A DNA stretch of 64,000 nt from Bog-473 sp963828505 (lineage in GTDB: Bacteria; Actinomycetota; Acidimicrobiia; Acidimicrobiales; RAAP-2). Position 1 is the stretch's first letter. Every line of letters starts with the position of its first letter. The stretch is from assembly GCA_963828505.1 (NCBI GenBank), contig CAWHFM010000026.1, positions 5,108-69,107 on the forward strand, in the 5' to 3' direction. The notes under the pieces are model-generated. The model ran no database searches, had not been told where the DNA came from, and worked only from the letters and a program-made list of their open reading frames with translations. Positions 1-8,887 of the stretch are shown one piece after another. The translations under genes were made by a program, and so were the position numbers.

Positions 1-174
1 TTCGATGGACTCGGGGTCCACTCCTGGGAGGTCCAGCTGGAGTAGGAACGAGTCGTCCTTGCGATATGCGTCCATGGGCATGGCCATCGGACGCTGTCCG
101 CTCTGCTGGGCACTCCAGAGCTGCTGGAAGAGCCGGTCGACATCACGAAACGGGTCACTTCGCACAAGAGTCAT
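1..174 (-). CDS. Hsp20-family small heat-shock protein (N-terminal part, cut by window edge)
   Basis: The first 58 codons of a small heat-shock protein read leftwards off the window edge. The start MTLVRSDPFRDVDRLFQQLW, followed by a D-x-Y-R-KDDSF stretch and LQLDLPGVDPESIE, is the typical Hsp20 N-terminus leading into the alpha-crystallin beta-sandwich. Such proteins are ATP-independent holdase chaperones in the cytoplasm. The ATG is preceded by a strong AGAAGGAGG ribosome binding site 7 bases upstream. A CIRCE operator lies about 65 bp upstream, so HrcA repression and heat induction are likely. The rest of the protein lies outside the window. Confidence 0.9.
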   Translation of the reverse strand, partial: MTLVRSDPFRDVDRLFQQLWSAQQSGQRPMAMPMDAYRKDDSFLLQLDLPGVDPESIE

Positions 175-236
175 CTCTCTACCTCCTTCTGATCGACAGT
201 TGCTCTCTTGCGCCGCCTACCAGCGGTGACGCGGAA

Positions 237-266
237 ATATTAGCACTCTCGCATGGAGAGTGCTAG
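237..266 (-). promoter_or_regulatory. CIRCE operator (HrcA site) overlapping a -10 box
   Basis: TTAGCACTC (240-248), a 9-base spacer, then GAGTGCTAG (258-266) matches the CIRCE inverted repeat TTAGCACTC-N9-GAGTGCTAA with one change in the last base. On the minus strand the sequence TAATAT (242-237) directly follows the right half and makes a good -10 box, so a bound HrcA repressor would cover the promoter of the hsp20 gene. Confidence 0.88.
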
Positions 267-299
267 AGGTCACGACAAATTTTTCTGCCCATCGGCCCG

Positions 300-768
300 A
301 AGGTCGCGCAGCCCGGATCGCGGCGAGTTACTGCTTGTGGCGCATCACGACCATGCCGATTCCGACACGCTCTCGACGCTCCATGGCGGCGACGAGCAGC
401 CGGTACTGGCGGGCGCCCGCCTCACCGTCTGAGGCAGGCCAATAGGTATGCGCAGAGAACACACTGTCGACGTCGGAGAGCTCGACGAAGTCTGCAATAT
501 CGATCGTCCCGAGTAGTCGCCGGCCGCGACTCGTCGAGCTCGCTGCTCTCCAACACCACCATGTCGCCGTTGTCCTTCTCGTAGCCCAGTTCGATCTCTG
601 AGAAGTCGACTTCCTCTCCTGACTTTTCGGCGATTTTCTCCTAGCGAATATGCGAGCCTCTTCTTCTGTCCACCTGGTGGAAATGCACGGTGTGGTCCCT
701 TACTGCACCTTCACCGGAACGCTCACGAGACCGAAACTGACAAAACCTGACCACGTCGCTCTTGCCAT
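300..768 (-). pseudogene. ku: Decayed Ku DNA end-binding protein gene
   Basis: Translating leftwards from ATG 768 gives ARATWSGFVSFGLVSVPVKV, the classic bacterial Ku N-terminus, ending at TAA near 702. After a frame change the text resumes as AVRDHTVHFHQVDRRRGSHIR, meets TAG at 643-641, then continues through EKIAEKSGEEVDFSEIELGY. A further frameshift at about 508-510 (extra G) leads to TIDIADFVELSDVDSVF and ERVGIGMVVMRHKQ, then TAA at 330. Ku recruits LigD in non-homologous end joining. The C-terminal third is gone; the remnant abuts the CIRCE operator. At least four lesions make this a true pseudogene rather than a sequencing slip. No ligD is visible. Confidence 0.85.
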
Positions 769-1094
769 TGCTCTGAGGTATCCCCCTCGAGCGCGTCTAT
801 CCCCTGAGCTTCCTTTGCGCACGGAGAGGTCGGCTCTTTGAGCGGACCCTGATCAGTCTCCAAGCCGCCTCGTGATCCCCCGGCCCGGTCCAGCCAGCGG
901 TGTTCGGTCGGGTTTGGTGCTGGCCTCGGTGTAGGAACTGAGGCAGATCCCCGATGACGCGGCTGAGATCTCCACCGCGATCGCATGTAACCACTCCGCG
1001 ACGGACTGGTCGCATGAGCTGAAAAGACCACCTTCGCCGACAGCAACATCGCCACCTGACCGTCAGGACCTCAAGGGAGACCGACTGGGGCCGA
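769..1094. other. Gene-free stretch between ku remnant and DUF72 gene
   Basis: Short open frames occur on both strands, but none has a recognisable domain, a ribosome binding site or actinobacterial codon bias. It is probably decayed coding DNA; I see no RNA gene or clear repeat. Confidence 0.5.
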
Positions 1095-1886
1095 TTACGG
1101 TCGTGAACGTTGCATCGTCAAGGATGCTTCTCGACTCGAAGGCACTCTCGTCGCGGATAGCCCGGCATGTTCGACAGCGAGTGCAAAGCGATGGGCGTCG
1201 CGTACGGCACACCCGCCGTGGTCATTATTGAAGTACACGTACACATCCTCACTCGAATCCCACAAGTCAGCGAGGCGCCCGGCCCAGTTCGCGAGAGCGG
1301 CTCGGCCGTAACATGGATGCAAGCTCGCTCTGCCCTCGTGAAGTCGCAGGTATCCCCAACCCGTTGTGCGCCAGAGGGGGGATCTCCGCTGGGGTGTATC
1401 CGTGAGGCAGAACGCCACTCCGTACTGCTTCAAGATGTCCGCGACTTCGTCGGTGTGCCACGATTCGTGGCGCGGCTCGAATGCCACTCTGGCACTCGAC
1501 GGAAAGGCCTTGAGAGTGGCCGCCAGGCGCGCCGGGTCAACCCGGAAGTTTGCTGGAAGCTGCAACAGGATCGGACCTCTCTTCGAACCCAAGCCGCTCG
1601 AGCAACTGAGGAGTCGTCGCACCGGCTCCGTCGGCCTGCTCAGTCGGAGCACATGGGTCAGGTAGCGACTCGCTTTGAGGCTGAAATCGAAGTCATCGGG
1701 CGTGGCGGCGGCCCACCGTTCGAAGGTTGCCGTCTGCGGGAGGCGATAGAAGACATTGTTGACCTCGACCGACTGAAAGCGGTCCGAATAGTACGTCAGC
1801 CATTCCCTCTGAGGGAGCCGTTGGGGATACAGGCGACCGCGCCAGTCGGCGTACTGCCAACCTGATGTCCCGATGATGACGCTCAC
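1095..1886 (-). CDS. DUF72 (YecE-like) family protein
   Basis: This 263-residue protein begins MSVIIGTSGWQYADWRG and carries the DUF72 signatures: GTSGW at the N-terminus, the VEVNNVFYRLP block near residue 40, FSLKASRYLTH, LLQLPANF, a VAFEPRHESW block, and YVYFNNDHGGCAV near the C-terminus. The family adopts a TIM-barrel fold; its biochemical function is not established. The ATG lies inside the end of the upstream metallopeptidase remnant (4-base ATGA overlap), suggesting the two were once translationally coupled. Length is normal for the family. Confidence 0.85.
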   Translation of the reverse strand: MSVIIGTSGWQYADWRGRLYPQRLPQREWLTYYSDRFQSVEVNNVFYRLPQTATFERWAAATPDDFDFSLKASRYLTHVLRLSRPTEPVRRLLSCSSGLGSKRGPILLQLPANFRVDPARLAATLKAFPSSARVAFEPRHESWHTDEVADILKQYGVAFCLTDTPQRRSPLWRTTGWGYLRLHEGRASLHPCYGRAALANWAGRLADLWDSSEDVYVYFNNDHGGCAVRDAHRFALAVEHAGLSATRVPSSREASLTMQRSRP

Positions 1887-2371
1887 TCTCCTGACAAGGG
1901 ACTCGCCGCGGTGACCCCCGCGGGTGCGAATCCGAAGGCAGCCCCGGTGTCGATTGTGTCGCGAATGTGTAAGTCGATTGTGTCGCGAATGTGTAAGTAG
2001 TGGGCGAAGGTCTCCGCCCAGTCCTCTGCGGGGTGCATCGTCGCGTAGGCCCAGACGAAGGGGTCACGCCAATTGGGAGGGGGTCCGGTGACGTAATGCC
2101 GGTCGAGTGCCTCCTGGTAGTCGGCGTTTGGGTCCCCAAATCGCTGCGCAAAGCCAGCGAAGAGGGCGCCAGTGATCGGGCCGCGAGCTTTGGGGAGGGA
2201 CGGAACCGTTGTCAAGAGATCCTCGGGATTCGAATAGGAGAACATCATTGCAATGACGCTTGGAGGGCCTACCCCGATCCGCGGTGTGCAAAACCGCTGC
2301 CGTGAAAAGGGTCGACGCGGAGGCAGTCGCGAACGGTGGCCGCGCACTGCCCAGAAACGGGACTCACCCAA
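1883..2371 (-). pseudogene. Truncated zinc metallopeptidase-like (Peptidase_Mx) remnant
   Basis: The block from GDPNADYQEALDRHYVTGPP through FVWAYATMHPAEDWAETFAH to YLHIRDTIDT matches the C-terminal half of the putative zinc-binding metallopeptidase family (COG4307-type). The HExxH-bearing part that should precede it is missing: the first ~70 residues of this open frame show no resemblance. Near the C-terminus the peptide HIRDTIDx occurs twice in a row because of a 24-bp tandem duplication. I read it as a non-functional fragment. Confidence 0.6.
1950..1997. repeat. 24-bp perfect tandem duplication
   Basis: Two exact, adjacent copies (1950-1973 and 1974-1997) of a 24-bp unit beginning TCGATTGTGTCG. 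They add eight residues in frame to the metallopeptidase remnant. This looks like a recent replication-slippage event. Confidence 0.85.
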
Positions 2372-2438
2372 TCGGGTGATTCTCGCTTACCCGGGTCCGC
2401 CTTGGGTATGGGTTCGGGGAACGAGATCAGGAGCACAA

Positions 2439-4503
2439 GTGACAGAACGATTCCATGTGGGTCCAGGCGGCGAGACACATCAGCACAGTGAGGCAGATCA
2501 GCCGCTCACAACCCAACAGGGTGTGATCGTGGCCGACGACCAGAACTCTTTGCGGGCAGGTCGAGCGCGGGCCCGGACTTCTCGAGGACTTCCACTTCCG
2601 AGAGAAGATCTTCCACTTCGATCACGAACGCATTCCAGAACGAGTAGTCCACGCCCGTGGCTACGGCGCTCATGGATTCTTCGAGAACTACGAACCGCTG
2701 GACGAGCTGACAAGAGCAGACCTGTTTCAGCGGGCTGGGGAGCGCACCCCCGTCTTCGTCCGCTTCTCGACGGTGGCGGGCAACAAAGGGTCCGCCGACC
2801 TGGCCCGAGACGTCCGAGGTTTTGCCACCAAGTTCTACACCCAGGAAGGAAACTGGGATCTGGTGGGCAACAACATCCCGGTCTTCTTCATCCAAGATGC
2901 CATTAAGTTCCCGGACCTGATCCATGCCGCGAAGCAGGAACCCGACCGCGGTTTTCCCCAGGCTCAGACGGCGCACGACAACTTCTGGGACTTCGCCTCG
3001 CTGATGCCAGAGTCCACCCACATGCTGTTGTGGATCATGTCGGACCGGGCCATCCCACGTTCCTTCCGCTTCATGGAGGGCTTCGGAGTCCACACCTTTC
3101 GGCTGGTCAACGCCGAGGGACGCTCTACCTACGTGAAGTTCCATTGGAAGCCGGTGCTCGGTCTGCAATCGGTCGTCTGGAACGAGGCGCTCAAGATCAA
3201 CGGCGCCGATCCCGACTTTCACCGCCGCGACCTGTGGGACGCCATATCGAGTGGTGAGTTCCCCGAGTGGGAGTTGGGCCTCCAGACATTCGACGACGAT
3301 TTTGCCGACGAGTTCGAGTTCGACGTTCTCGATCCGACCAAGCTCATTCCCGAAGAAACGGTCCCAGTGCTTCGGGTGGGTCGGCTCGTCCTCGATCGGG
3401 TGGTCGACAACTTCTTCGCCGAGACTGAGCAGGTGGCATTTTGCACCCAGAACGTGGTGCCGGGCATCGACTTCACCAACGACCCGCTCCTCCAGGGCCG
3501 CAACTTCTCCTACCTCGACACCCAGCTCAAGCGCCTCGGGAGTCCCAACTTCACGCAGCTACCCGTCAACGCCCCAAAGTGCCCCTTCGCCCACTTCCAA
3601 CAAGACGGGCACATGGCCACGATCAACCCGTCCACCAGAGCCAATTACGAGCCGAATACGTGGAGCGCAGAGGAAGGAGGCCCGAGAGAAGACCCTGTCC
3701 GCGGCTACGAGAGCTTCCCCGCCCCCGTGGCTGGCGAGAAGCGTCGGCTGCGACCTGAGAGCTTCGCCGATCACTACAGCCAGGCCCGTCAGTTCTACCT
3801 GAGCCAAACACCTGTCGAGCGGCGCCACATCGTAAACGCCTTCGTGTTCGAGCTCTCGAAGGTCGAGCGGACCGACATCCGTAGTCGAATCGTGGCAGGT
3901 CTCCGCAATGTGGACGAGGACCTGGCTGGCGCGGTGGCCGCTGGCCTCGGCGCCGAGCTGCCCGAGAAGACCTCTCCGGCGCGAGAGCCGATCTCCGACC
4001 TCCCCGTCTCGTTGGCCCTCAGCATCCTCGAAAACGGACCGCAACACCTGGTAGGCCGCAAGCTTGGCGTCCTCGTCACCGACGGAGCGGACAGCGGTCT
4101 CCTCGAGCAGTTGCGCAGTTCGGCCAAGGCCGAGCGGGTCGTCGTCGAGATCGTGGCGGCAACCGTGGGGGGCGTGACCGGGAGCGACGGCGAGGTGATC
4201 CCAGCTGACCAGAAAATCGACGGCGGACCGTCGGTGCTCTATGACGCGGTGGTGATCCTCGCCTCGCCTGACGCCGTGCCGGCCCTGCTCGGACACCCGG
4301 CGGCCCGAGACTTCGTCACGGACGCCTACGCCCACGCGAAGTTTGTCGGCTACACCTCAGCGGCATCGACTCTTTTTGATGGAGTCGGCCTTCCCGAAGA
4401 TCTCGACCCTGGCTTTCTCGATCTCGACGACGTGGGAGTTGACGGCTTCCTCGATGCCTGCGCACCGCTTCGCTACTGGGATCGCGCCGTGCCGACGGCG
4501 TGA
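2439..4503 (+). pseudogene. katE: Clade-II (HPII-type) catalase, single-base frameshift near the N-terminus
   Basis: A large-subunit catalase of about 687 residues once one base is removed. The start is GTG 2439 behind AGGAG. The frame breaks at about 2561, where GGT-CGAGCGC should read GGC-GAG-CGC, an inserted T; the rest is open. Heme-catalase landmarks are present: catalytic His in VVHARGYGAHG, Asn in VGNNIPVFFIQD, and the proximal Tyr motif RNFSYLDTQLKRLG. After about residue 520 a flavodoxin-like (DJ-1/PfpI) domain follows, as in E. coli KatE. It would decompose hydrogen peroxide in the cytoplasm. The lone insertion in an otherwise well conserved gene could equally be a sequencing error. 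Confidence 0.88.
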
Positions 4504-4691
4504 GGAACCACGAAACGACGCCATCCACGAGCCGTACACCCGGCCGGTCGGCACCGATTTCTTCGCCCGCGAACGAGGACGGCCGCCATGACCCCGAACC
4601 GCCGGACGGCGGCGACAGCGACCGAATCCCCCAGCACCCGACCGGGCAGGAGCAAGCGCAGATCAACCGCGCCGTCGATCCCCCGGCATGA
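4500..4691 (+). CDS. Small hypothetical protein downstream of katE
   Basis: GTG 4500 overlaps the katE stop (GTGA), allowing translational coupling of a 63-residue hydrophilic, Pro/Asp/Glu-rich peptide ending INRAVDPPA. No domain is recognised. The coupling is its only positive sign; it could also be chance reading through decayed DNA. Confidence 0.3.
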   Translation: MRNHETTPSTSRTPGRSAPISSPANEDGRHDPEPPDGGDSDRIPQHPTGQEQAQINRAVDPPA

Positions 4692-4855
4692 CCTACCAAC
4701 TCCGTCCCTGCGTGTTGTTCGACGTCGATGGGACACTCGCCGGACCGAGCGTCGCCAGGCATCGGAAATGCCGACGGGTTCAAACGAAGCCGAAGCGCCT
4801 TCGTTCTGGGGCCTGCGTCCCGAGGCGTGACTCTTGGTACGCCAAGCCAAGCTGA
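4688..4855 (+). pseudogene. HAD-superfamily hydrolase N-terminal scrap
   Basis: ATG 4688 opens MTYQLRPCVLFDVDGTLAGP, containing the HAD motif I DxDGT with its two catalytic aspartates. The frame then degenerates into Arg/Lys-rich text and stops after 55 codons, with none of HAD motifs II-IV. It is a residual 5' end of a phosphatase-like gene. Confidence 0.55.
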
Positions 4856-4979
4856 TCAGATTGACTCGGGCCTGTTGAGCCCTTCCGAGGTCACCGCCAT
4901 CTCCTACGGCGATGCAGCCGATGCCACTGTGTATGACCCGCGAGCCGCGGGAAGGGTCGCTCTACTCATCGGACGTGGA

Positions 4980-5170
4980 TCAGAGCGTCTTGATGAGCCC
5001 ACCGTCGATGGTGAAGTCGGGCCCAGTGATGTTTGCGGCGCGCTTGCTGAAGGGAAGACGATAACGTCCGCTACTTCCACTAGGGCAGTGAGTCGACCCG
5101 TGGCCGCATCTCCGGTGGCTTGCTGGGCAACCTCAGACCCGTCACCTCCGGAGGCACGAGCGACGTGGGA
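4980..5170 (-). pseudogene. SDR oxidoreductase C-terminal scrap
   Basis: Read leftwards, the text runs EVAQQATGDAATGRLTALVE, VADVIVF, then after a frameshift SKRAANITGPDFTIDGGLIK and a stop at 4982-4980. This is the conserved C-terminal end of a short-chain dehydrogenase (EVADxIxFL-x-SxxAxxITG-x-DFxIDGG). The nucleotide-binding part and the YxxxK site are absent. Confidence 0.65.
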
Positions 5171-5234
5171 TAGCCATCAGTCGGCGGTGCGACCACCCGA
5201 TGTCCCGTCCGGGTTTGTCGATCAAGATGGTTTG

Positions 5235-6164
5235 GTGCTGGCGAATCACTCTGGGGTGGAGGAAGCCGATCTCAGTGCCTGGTGCCGCCTCCACCTGGGC
5301 TCCGAGATTAGCGATGTGCTGTTCTGCACGGGCCACCTTTCTACGGTCGTGGGTGTCGAGCTGACCTCGGCTCGACGCGTCGTGGTCAAACTGCGTCCTC
5401 CCTCACCTCGGCTGCTGGGATGCGCCGTGGTCCATCGATGGGCCTTCGATCAGGGCTTTCCTTGCCCCGAACCGCTCGTCGACCCGGCGCCCTTGGGCAA
5501 TCTCGTGGCCAGCGCCGAAGCGATGACCTCGGGCGGGGCCGTCTTTCCGACCTCGTCTCGTGCTCCGACGCCTTTCGCCACGGCTCTCGTGCGCTTGGTC
5601 GAGCTCGCACCAAGGGCGACCGGGGTCCCCTCCCTTGACCCCCAGCCGGCGTGGACGCGCCCAGATTTCGCGAGGTCCGAACTCTGGCCGACACCCGACG
5701 ACCGGACCGTCGATCTCAACGCGACGGAGGGACCGGAATGGCTCGACGAGGCAGGACGACTGGCACGAGAACGGCTGGCCGCATCTTCCTCGGCCTTGGC
5801 CGTTGGCCATGGCGACTGGTACACGGCGAACCTGCGCTGGAAGGGGGACGACCTCTATACGGCGTGGGACTGGGACAGCGTTATTGCCGCTCCTGAGCCT
5901 GTTATTGCGGGTCTCGCCTCCGCCGTCTACCCCGTTACCGAGGCCGGCACCGAGGCGACAGTCGCTGAGTCAGCGGCGTTCTTGGACGCCTACCAAGGGG
6001 CTCGTGGGCGCTCGTTTCGCGATGAAGAGCTGACCGAGGCGTGGGCAGCTGGACTCTGGCTACGCGCCTTCGACGCCAAGAAGCAGTTCGTAACGGAGGG
6101 TGTCGCGTTGTCTTTGAGTGAGGCCGAAGGCCTGCAGCGCGGGCGCAAGGCCTCGGGTTTGTAG
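5235..6164 (+). CDS. Aminoglycoside-phosphotransferase-like (APH) family protein
   Basis: About 309 residues. The C-terminal half has the kinase-like catalytic loop GHGDWYTANLRW and the metal-binding AWDWDS motif, equivalent to the HGDxxxxN and DxD motifs of APH/choline-kinase-like enzymes. The N-lobe contains VVVKLRPP, a likely ATP-contact lysine. The substrate cannot be told; many such proteins are not antibiotic-resistance enzymes. The open frame extends far upstream through the SDR scrap, but homology starts near GTG 5235, which has no clear ribosome binding site, so the start is uncertain. Confidence 0.65.
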   Translation: MLANHSGVEEADLSAWCRLHLGSEISDVLFCTGHLSTVVGVELTSARRVVVKLRPPSPRLLGCAVVHRWAFDQGFPCPEPLVDPAPLGNLVASAEAMTSGGAVFPTSSRAPTPFATALVRLVELAPRATGVPSLDPQPAWTRPDFARSELWPTPDDRTVDLNATEGPEWLDEAGRLARERLAASSSALAVGHGDWYTANLRWKGDDLYTAWDWDSVIAAPEPVIAGLASAVYPVTEAGTEATVAESAAFLDAYQGARGRSFRDEELTEAWAAGLWLRAFDAKKQFVTEGVALSLSEAEGLQRGRKASGL

Positions 6165-6365
6165 CCCTTTGAGGTACTCGGATGAACGACCCGCTCCCGC
6201 GTACGGGGCTACTGTGAGTCGAACTGAAACCGAAACGGCCTGAGCAATCTCCTCCAAAATCTCAAACTGGTCTCGTTGGATTTCCTCTCTCATCCGGTGA
6301 ATGGCTGTGCCCGCGAACGTGACCAACATGCCGATGGCTTGAGCGCCCTGTTGCTGCCCCGCGAG

Positions 6366-6566
6366 CTACACAAGACTCTGCCAGAACTGCAGGAGTTCGT
6401 CAGGGACTTCGTTGAATTGGTCGGACGATTCAGGTGCCAACGCGGGATCGTTGTAAACGACAGGCGCCTCTCGGACTCCGGCGGCCACGTCGTCGACCAG
6501 TGACATGGGGACCGCGAGAGTCGCCGCGCGCACAGGCTCGGATGCGCTCTTCTCCGGCTCCGGCAT
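6366..6566 (-). CDS. Hypothetical protein, possibly stop-interrupted
   Basis: A 66-residue acidic peptide beginning MPEPEKSASEPVRAATLAVP and ending at TAG 6368-6366. The same frame stays open beyond that stop for another 90 or so codons (to about 6060, antisense to the end of the APH-like gene), so a longer protein may have been cut by a nonsense change. No domain is recognised. Confidence 0.35.
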   Translation of the reverse strand: MPEPEKSASEPVRAATLAVPMSLVDDVAAGVREAPVVYNDPALAPESSDQFNEVPDELLQFWQSLV

Positions 6567-6590
6567 GATCGTATTCTAGGACTGGTTCTT

Positions 6591-7043
6591 TTAGTGCCGC
6601 CTAATCGCCGTGGCACGTCGCTGCTCATCGCCGTTGGCACCGTGACACTGCTTGTATTTCTTGCCGCTCCCGCAGTAGCAGCGGCCGTTACCTGCAGGTT
6701 CACCCGGCCTCGTCAGCCACTCGTACCTCGTGATCGCGTCGGCGAAGTTGCGGTAGCGGTTCGCGGTCCTGTCGACCTCGTACGCCATCACAAGGTCAAC
6801 CAACTCGATCAGAGCGGCGATGACTGCGGAGCCTCTAGTCAGATTGTCTACGGCGACCCACCGAACTGAAGGCGGCAACCCTTCAGCAGCGCTATGGGCG
6901 TGCCCTGGGTCTCCAACGGCTGCTGTATTCAGTGCCCTACGAAGCGCCTGGAGGTCATGAGTCGGGATTGGTGGTACCCGAACGAGACTCCACAGCCGCT
7001 GCCAACCTTGCACATACTCATATTGTCGTATCTCAGGTCGCAC
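6591..7043 (-). CDS. SEC-C motif zinc-binding protein
   Basis: A 150-residue protein with a C-terminal SEC-C motif, GRCYCGSGKKYKQCHG, a compact zinc-binding element (C-x-C-x8-C-H) also found at the C-terminus of SecA and in many small proteins of unknown role. The rest is predicted helical and lacks recognised domains. The GTG start at 7043 is the first possible start after an upstream in-frame stop and has no strong ribosome binding site. Confidence 0.65.
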   Translation of the reverse strand: MRPEIRQYEYVQGWQRLWSLVRVPPIPTHDLQALRRALNTAAVGDPGHAHSAAEGLPPSVRWVAVDNLTRGSAVIAALIELVDLVMAYEVDRTANRYRNFADAITRYEWLTRPGEPAGNGRCYCGSGKKYKQCHGANGDEQRRATAIRRH

Positions 7044-7242
7044 TCGCGTCGTCAGACAACGGACAGATAATCGTCTGCACGGCTATTGGTGGGAGAAGGT
7101 ATTTGGTACTCGCGTAGATTTGACACCCGCCGCAAGCAGGTCGGCCCAGATGTGGAAGGCGTTATCGTCCTTCAGCCCGGTCCCGTCCTGCCTGCTGTTC
7201 CGCGAGATAGTTCACGGCCCAGCGAAGCGCGGTGCGGACGCA

Positions 7243-7681
7243 GTGGAGATCGACCGGGACGAGGCGATCAAGACACTGAACGACATCGTCGAGCTTGAGC
7301 TTGCGGGTGTCGTGCGTTTCACCCCAATACTCGCTCATGGTATTTGGGCACGCCCGCATCCCGATCATGGGCTGGATGCACGAGCAGGCGCAGCAGTCGC
7401 TTGCCCATGCCATTCAGGCGGGTGAGGAGGTCACCGCACTCGGGGGCAGCGTATCGCTGGGCATCGGAGAGCTGGTTGGTACCCACCACCCGTCCGTCGA
7501 TGACATCCTCCAAGAGATGCTGGTCCAAGAGCGCCGAGGCATTAAGTTGTACCGCCAGCTCCTAGCGCTGGCTCAAGGACGCAGCGTCTCACTCGAAGAG
7601 CTGGCCCGTCAGATGATCCGCAGCGTAGAACTTGATGTCGCAGAGATCGAGAAGATGCTGCGCAAACGGGCCGACGCGTAG
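7243..7681 (+). pseudogene. Ferritin-like (bacterioferritin family) protein with one frameshift
   Basis: From GTG 7243 the text MEIDRDEAIKTLNDIVELEL leads to AGVVRFT; the sequel QYSLMVFGHARIPIMGWMHE is in the next frame. The run ACCCCAA at 7321-7327 carries one C too many. With it removed the protein is 145 residues, with a four-helix ferritin-like pattern of metal-ligand Glu/His residues (LELAG, MHEQAQQSLAHA, EMLVQERRGI, SVELDVAEIEKM). Family members store iron or protect against peroxide. A sequencing error is as likely as true inactivation. Confidence 0.72.
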
Positions 7682-7747
7682 CCACACGTTGGTTAATACG
7701 ACGACGATGGCTGTGGTTGCTAGTGCGACCACTATGTGAAGAACCAT
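7589..7747 (-). CDS. Possible small membrane protein antisense to the ferritin-like gene end
   Basis: ATG 7747 is preceded by a near-perfect AGGAGG four bases upstream and opens a 52-residue peptide whose first ~25 residues (MVLHIVVALATTAIVVVLTN) form a clear transmembrane helix. Its last 30 codons overlap the ferritin-like gene on the other strand. The strong ribosome binding site and helix argue that it is real; the antisense overlap argues against. Confidence 0.35.
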   Translation of the reverse strand: MVLHIVVALATTAIVVVLTNVWLRVGPFAQHLLDLCDIKFYAADHLTGQLFE

Positions 7748-7843
7748 TTCACCTCCTGGGCGAAAGCCCACCATCGGTGAGCGCGGTGAGCCTTCCTTGG
7801 CTAGGGCGATACACTGCGGGAGAAGCCATGGAAGGAGCGCCCG

Positions 7844-8128
7844 ATGCCAGAGTTCGGCGAAACCGCAAGTGATTTTTTTCGTAGCATTATTCACTCTCTG
7901 GAAGAAGAGGCCGATCGGTTGCCGTCACCCACGGCCATCATGGACTCACTTCGGGAGTTTGACCCGACGCCGGAACACATAACTGACGTGGCCGCCAAAT
8001 GCGCTGACGCTGTCACAGCATTCGGCAAGGTCCTGGCCGGCATGGTGCAAGGGGCTCGGGAAAGTGCGAAAGTGGATGACCCGATGCCCGATCACATCGA
8101 GATCCCCGACGACCTGAGCGGTCTCTAA
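7844..8128 (+). CDS. Hypothetical protein
   Basis: A 94-residue acidic, helical protein (MPEFGETASDFFRSIIHSLE, ending DHIEIPDDLSGL) with a good GGAAGGAG ribosome binding site 7 bases before the ATG. No domain is recognised, but the ribosome binding site and length suggest a genuine small gene. Confidence 0.5.
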   Translation: MPEFGETASDFFRSIIHSLEEEADRLPSPTAIMDSLREFDPTPEHITDVAAKCADAVTAFGKVLAGMVQGARESAKVDDPMPDHIEIPDDLSGL

Positions 8129-8336
8129 CTTGTTTCGACCTGGAAAAGTCGGTGTAGGCACGAAAGTGAGATCCGTGTAAATCCCCACTGGCTGGCTGCG
8201 TAGGACCTCGCCTTGTCCCCTCCGGTCATAGTTGCCCCCGTTTCCGGTGGTTTCCGGCCATTATCACGGAATCGTCCGTGAGCCGGAAGGTAGCTGACGG
8301 ATCGGACCTTCGGGCGTACCCTCGCCTCCCTCAGTG

Positions 8337-8782
8337 TCACGGCGTCTCACGCACCGGTCGTTCGGCCAGTCCCGCGCCAAGTTGCGCGGCGTAGAACCGG
8401 TCGAGGTCATGCGCCGTCAGTGTGTCGAGGCGCTTCGCCCCGAGTGCTGGGCGAATTTGCTTGGCGATCTTGCGCAGATGCTCGTGCAACGTTTTCGGCG
8501 ACGATCCCATCCTTTCGCCGTGGGCGGTCCACTCGTCGAGCAGCACACCGAATGTCGCCGCGCTCCCACGGTGCCCGGCCCGCTCCACTTCTGCCACAAG
8601 CGCAGCGAGTTGCTTGGCGGCTTCGCGCCTGCCGGCTCCCGGCTCTCGTCGCGGCGCGGTGTACACCCGGCTCCTCTGTTTCGGCTTTCCCGTAATCGGG
8701 TCCCTTCCAAGAAACACACGCAGCTCTCCCACCATCCCGGTGCCTTCTCCCGCATCGTGCCCGCCATGACGATGTCCGCCAT
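8337..8782 (-). pseudogene. Truncated, frameshifted tyrosine integrase (N-terminal part)
   Basis: ATG 8782 opens MADIVMAGTMREKAPGWWE; the continuation LRVFLGRDPITGKPKQRSRV lies in another frame, explained by a duplicated GA near 8730. The following text has the SAM-like core-binding pattern of phage integrases (TFGVLLDEWTAHGERMGSSP through LDTLTAHDLDRFYAAQL). It stops before any catalytic residue, so the R-K-HxxR-H-Y domain is gone. It points away from the adjacent attachment-site copy and is probably the relic of an earlier integration at the same tRNA-derived site. Confidence 0.75.
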
Positions 8783-8871
8783 GACGAGGGATTGCAGGGA
8801 TCCTGAAGGGACAGCGCTTGTTCTCCACTTCTTCGAAACAAGAATATGTGGCCTGAGCTGGACATTCTCGG

Positions 8872-8887
8872 TCGGCGCCCCCGGCAG
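8872..8887. repeat. 16-bp direct repeat, left of IS481-family element
   Basis: TCGGCGCCCCCGGCAG occurs here and again, identically, at 10292-10307, immediately outside both IS ends. It is the target-site duplication, and it lies inside the tRNA-derived attachment sequence. Confidence 0.8.
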
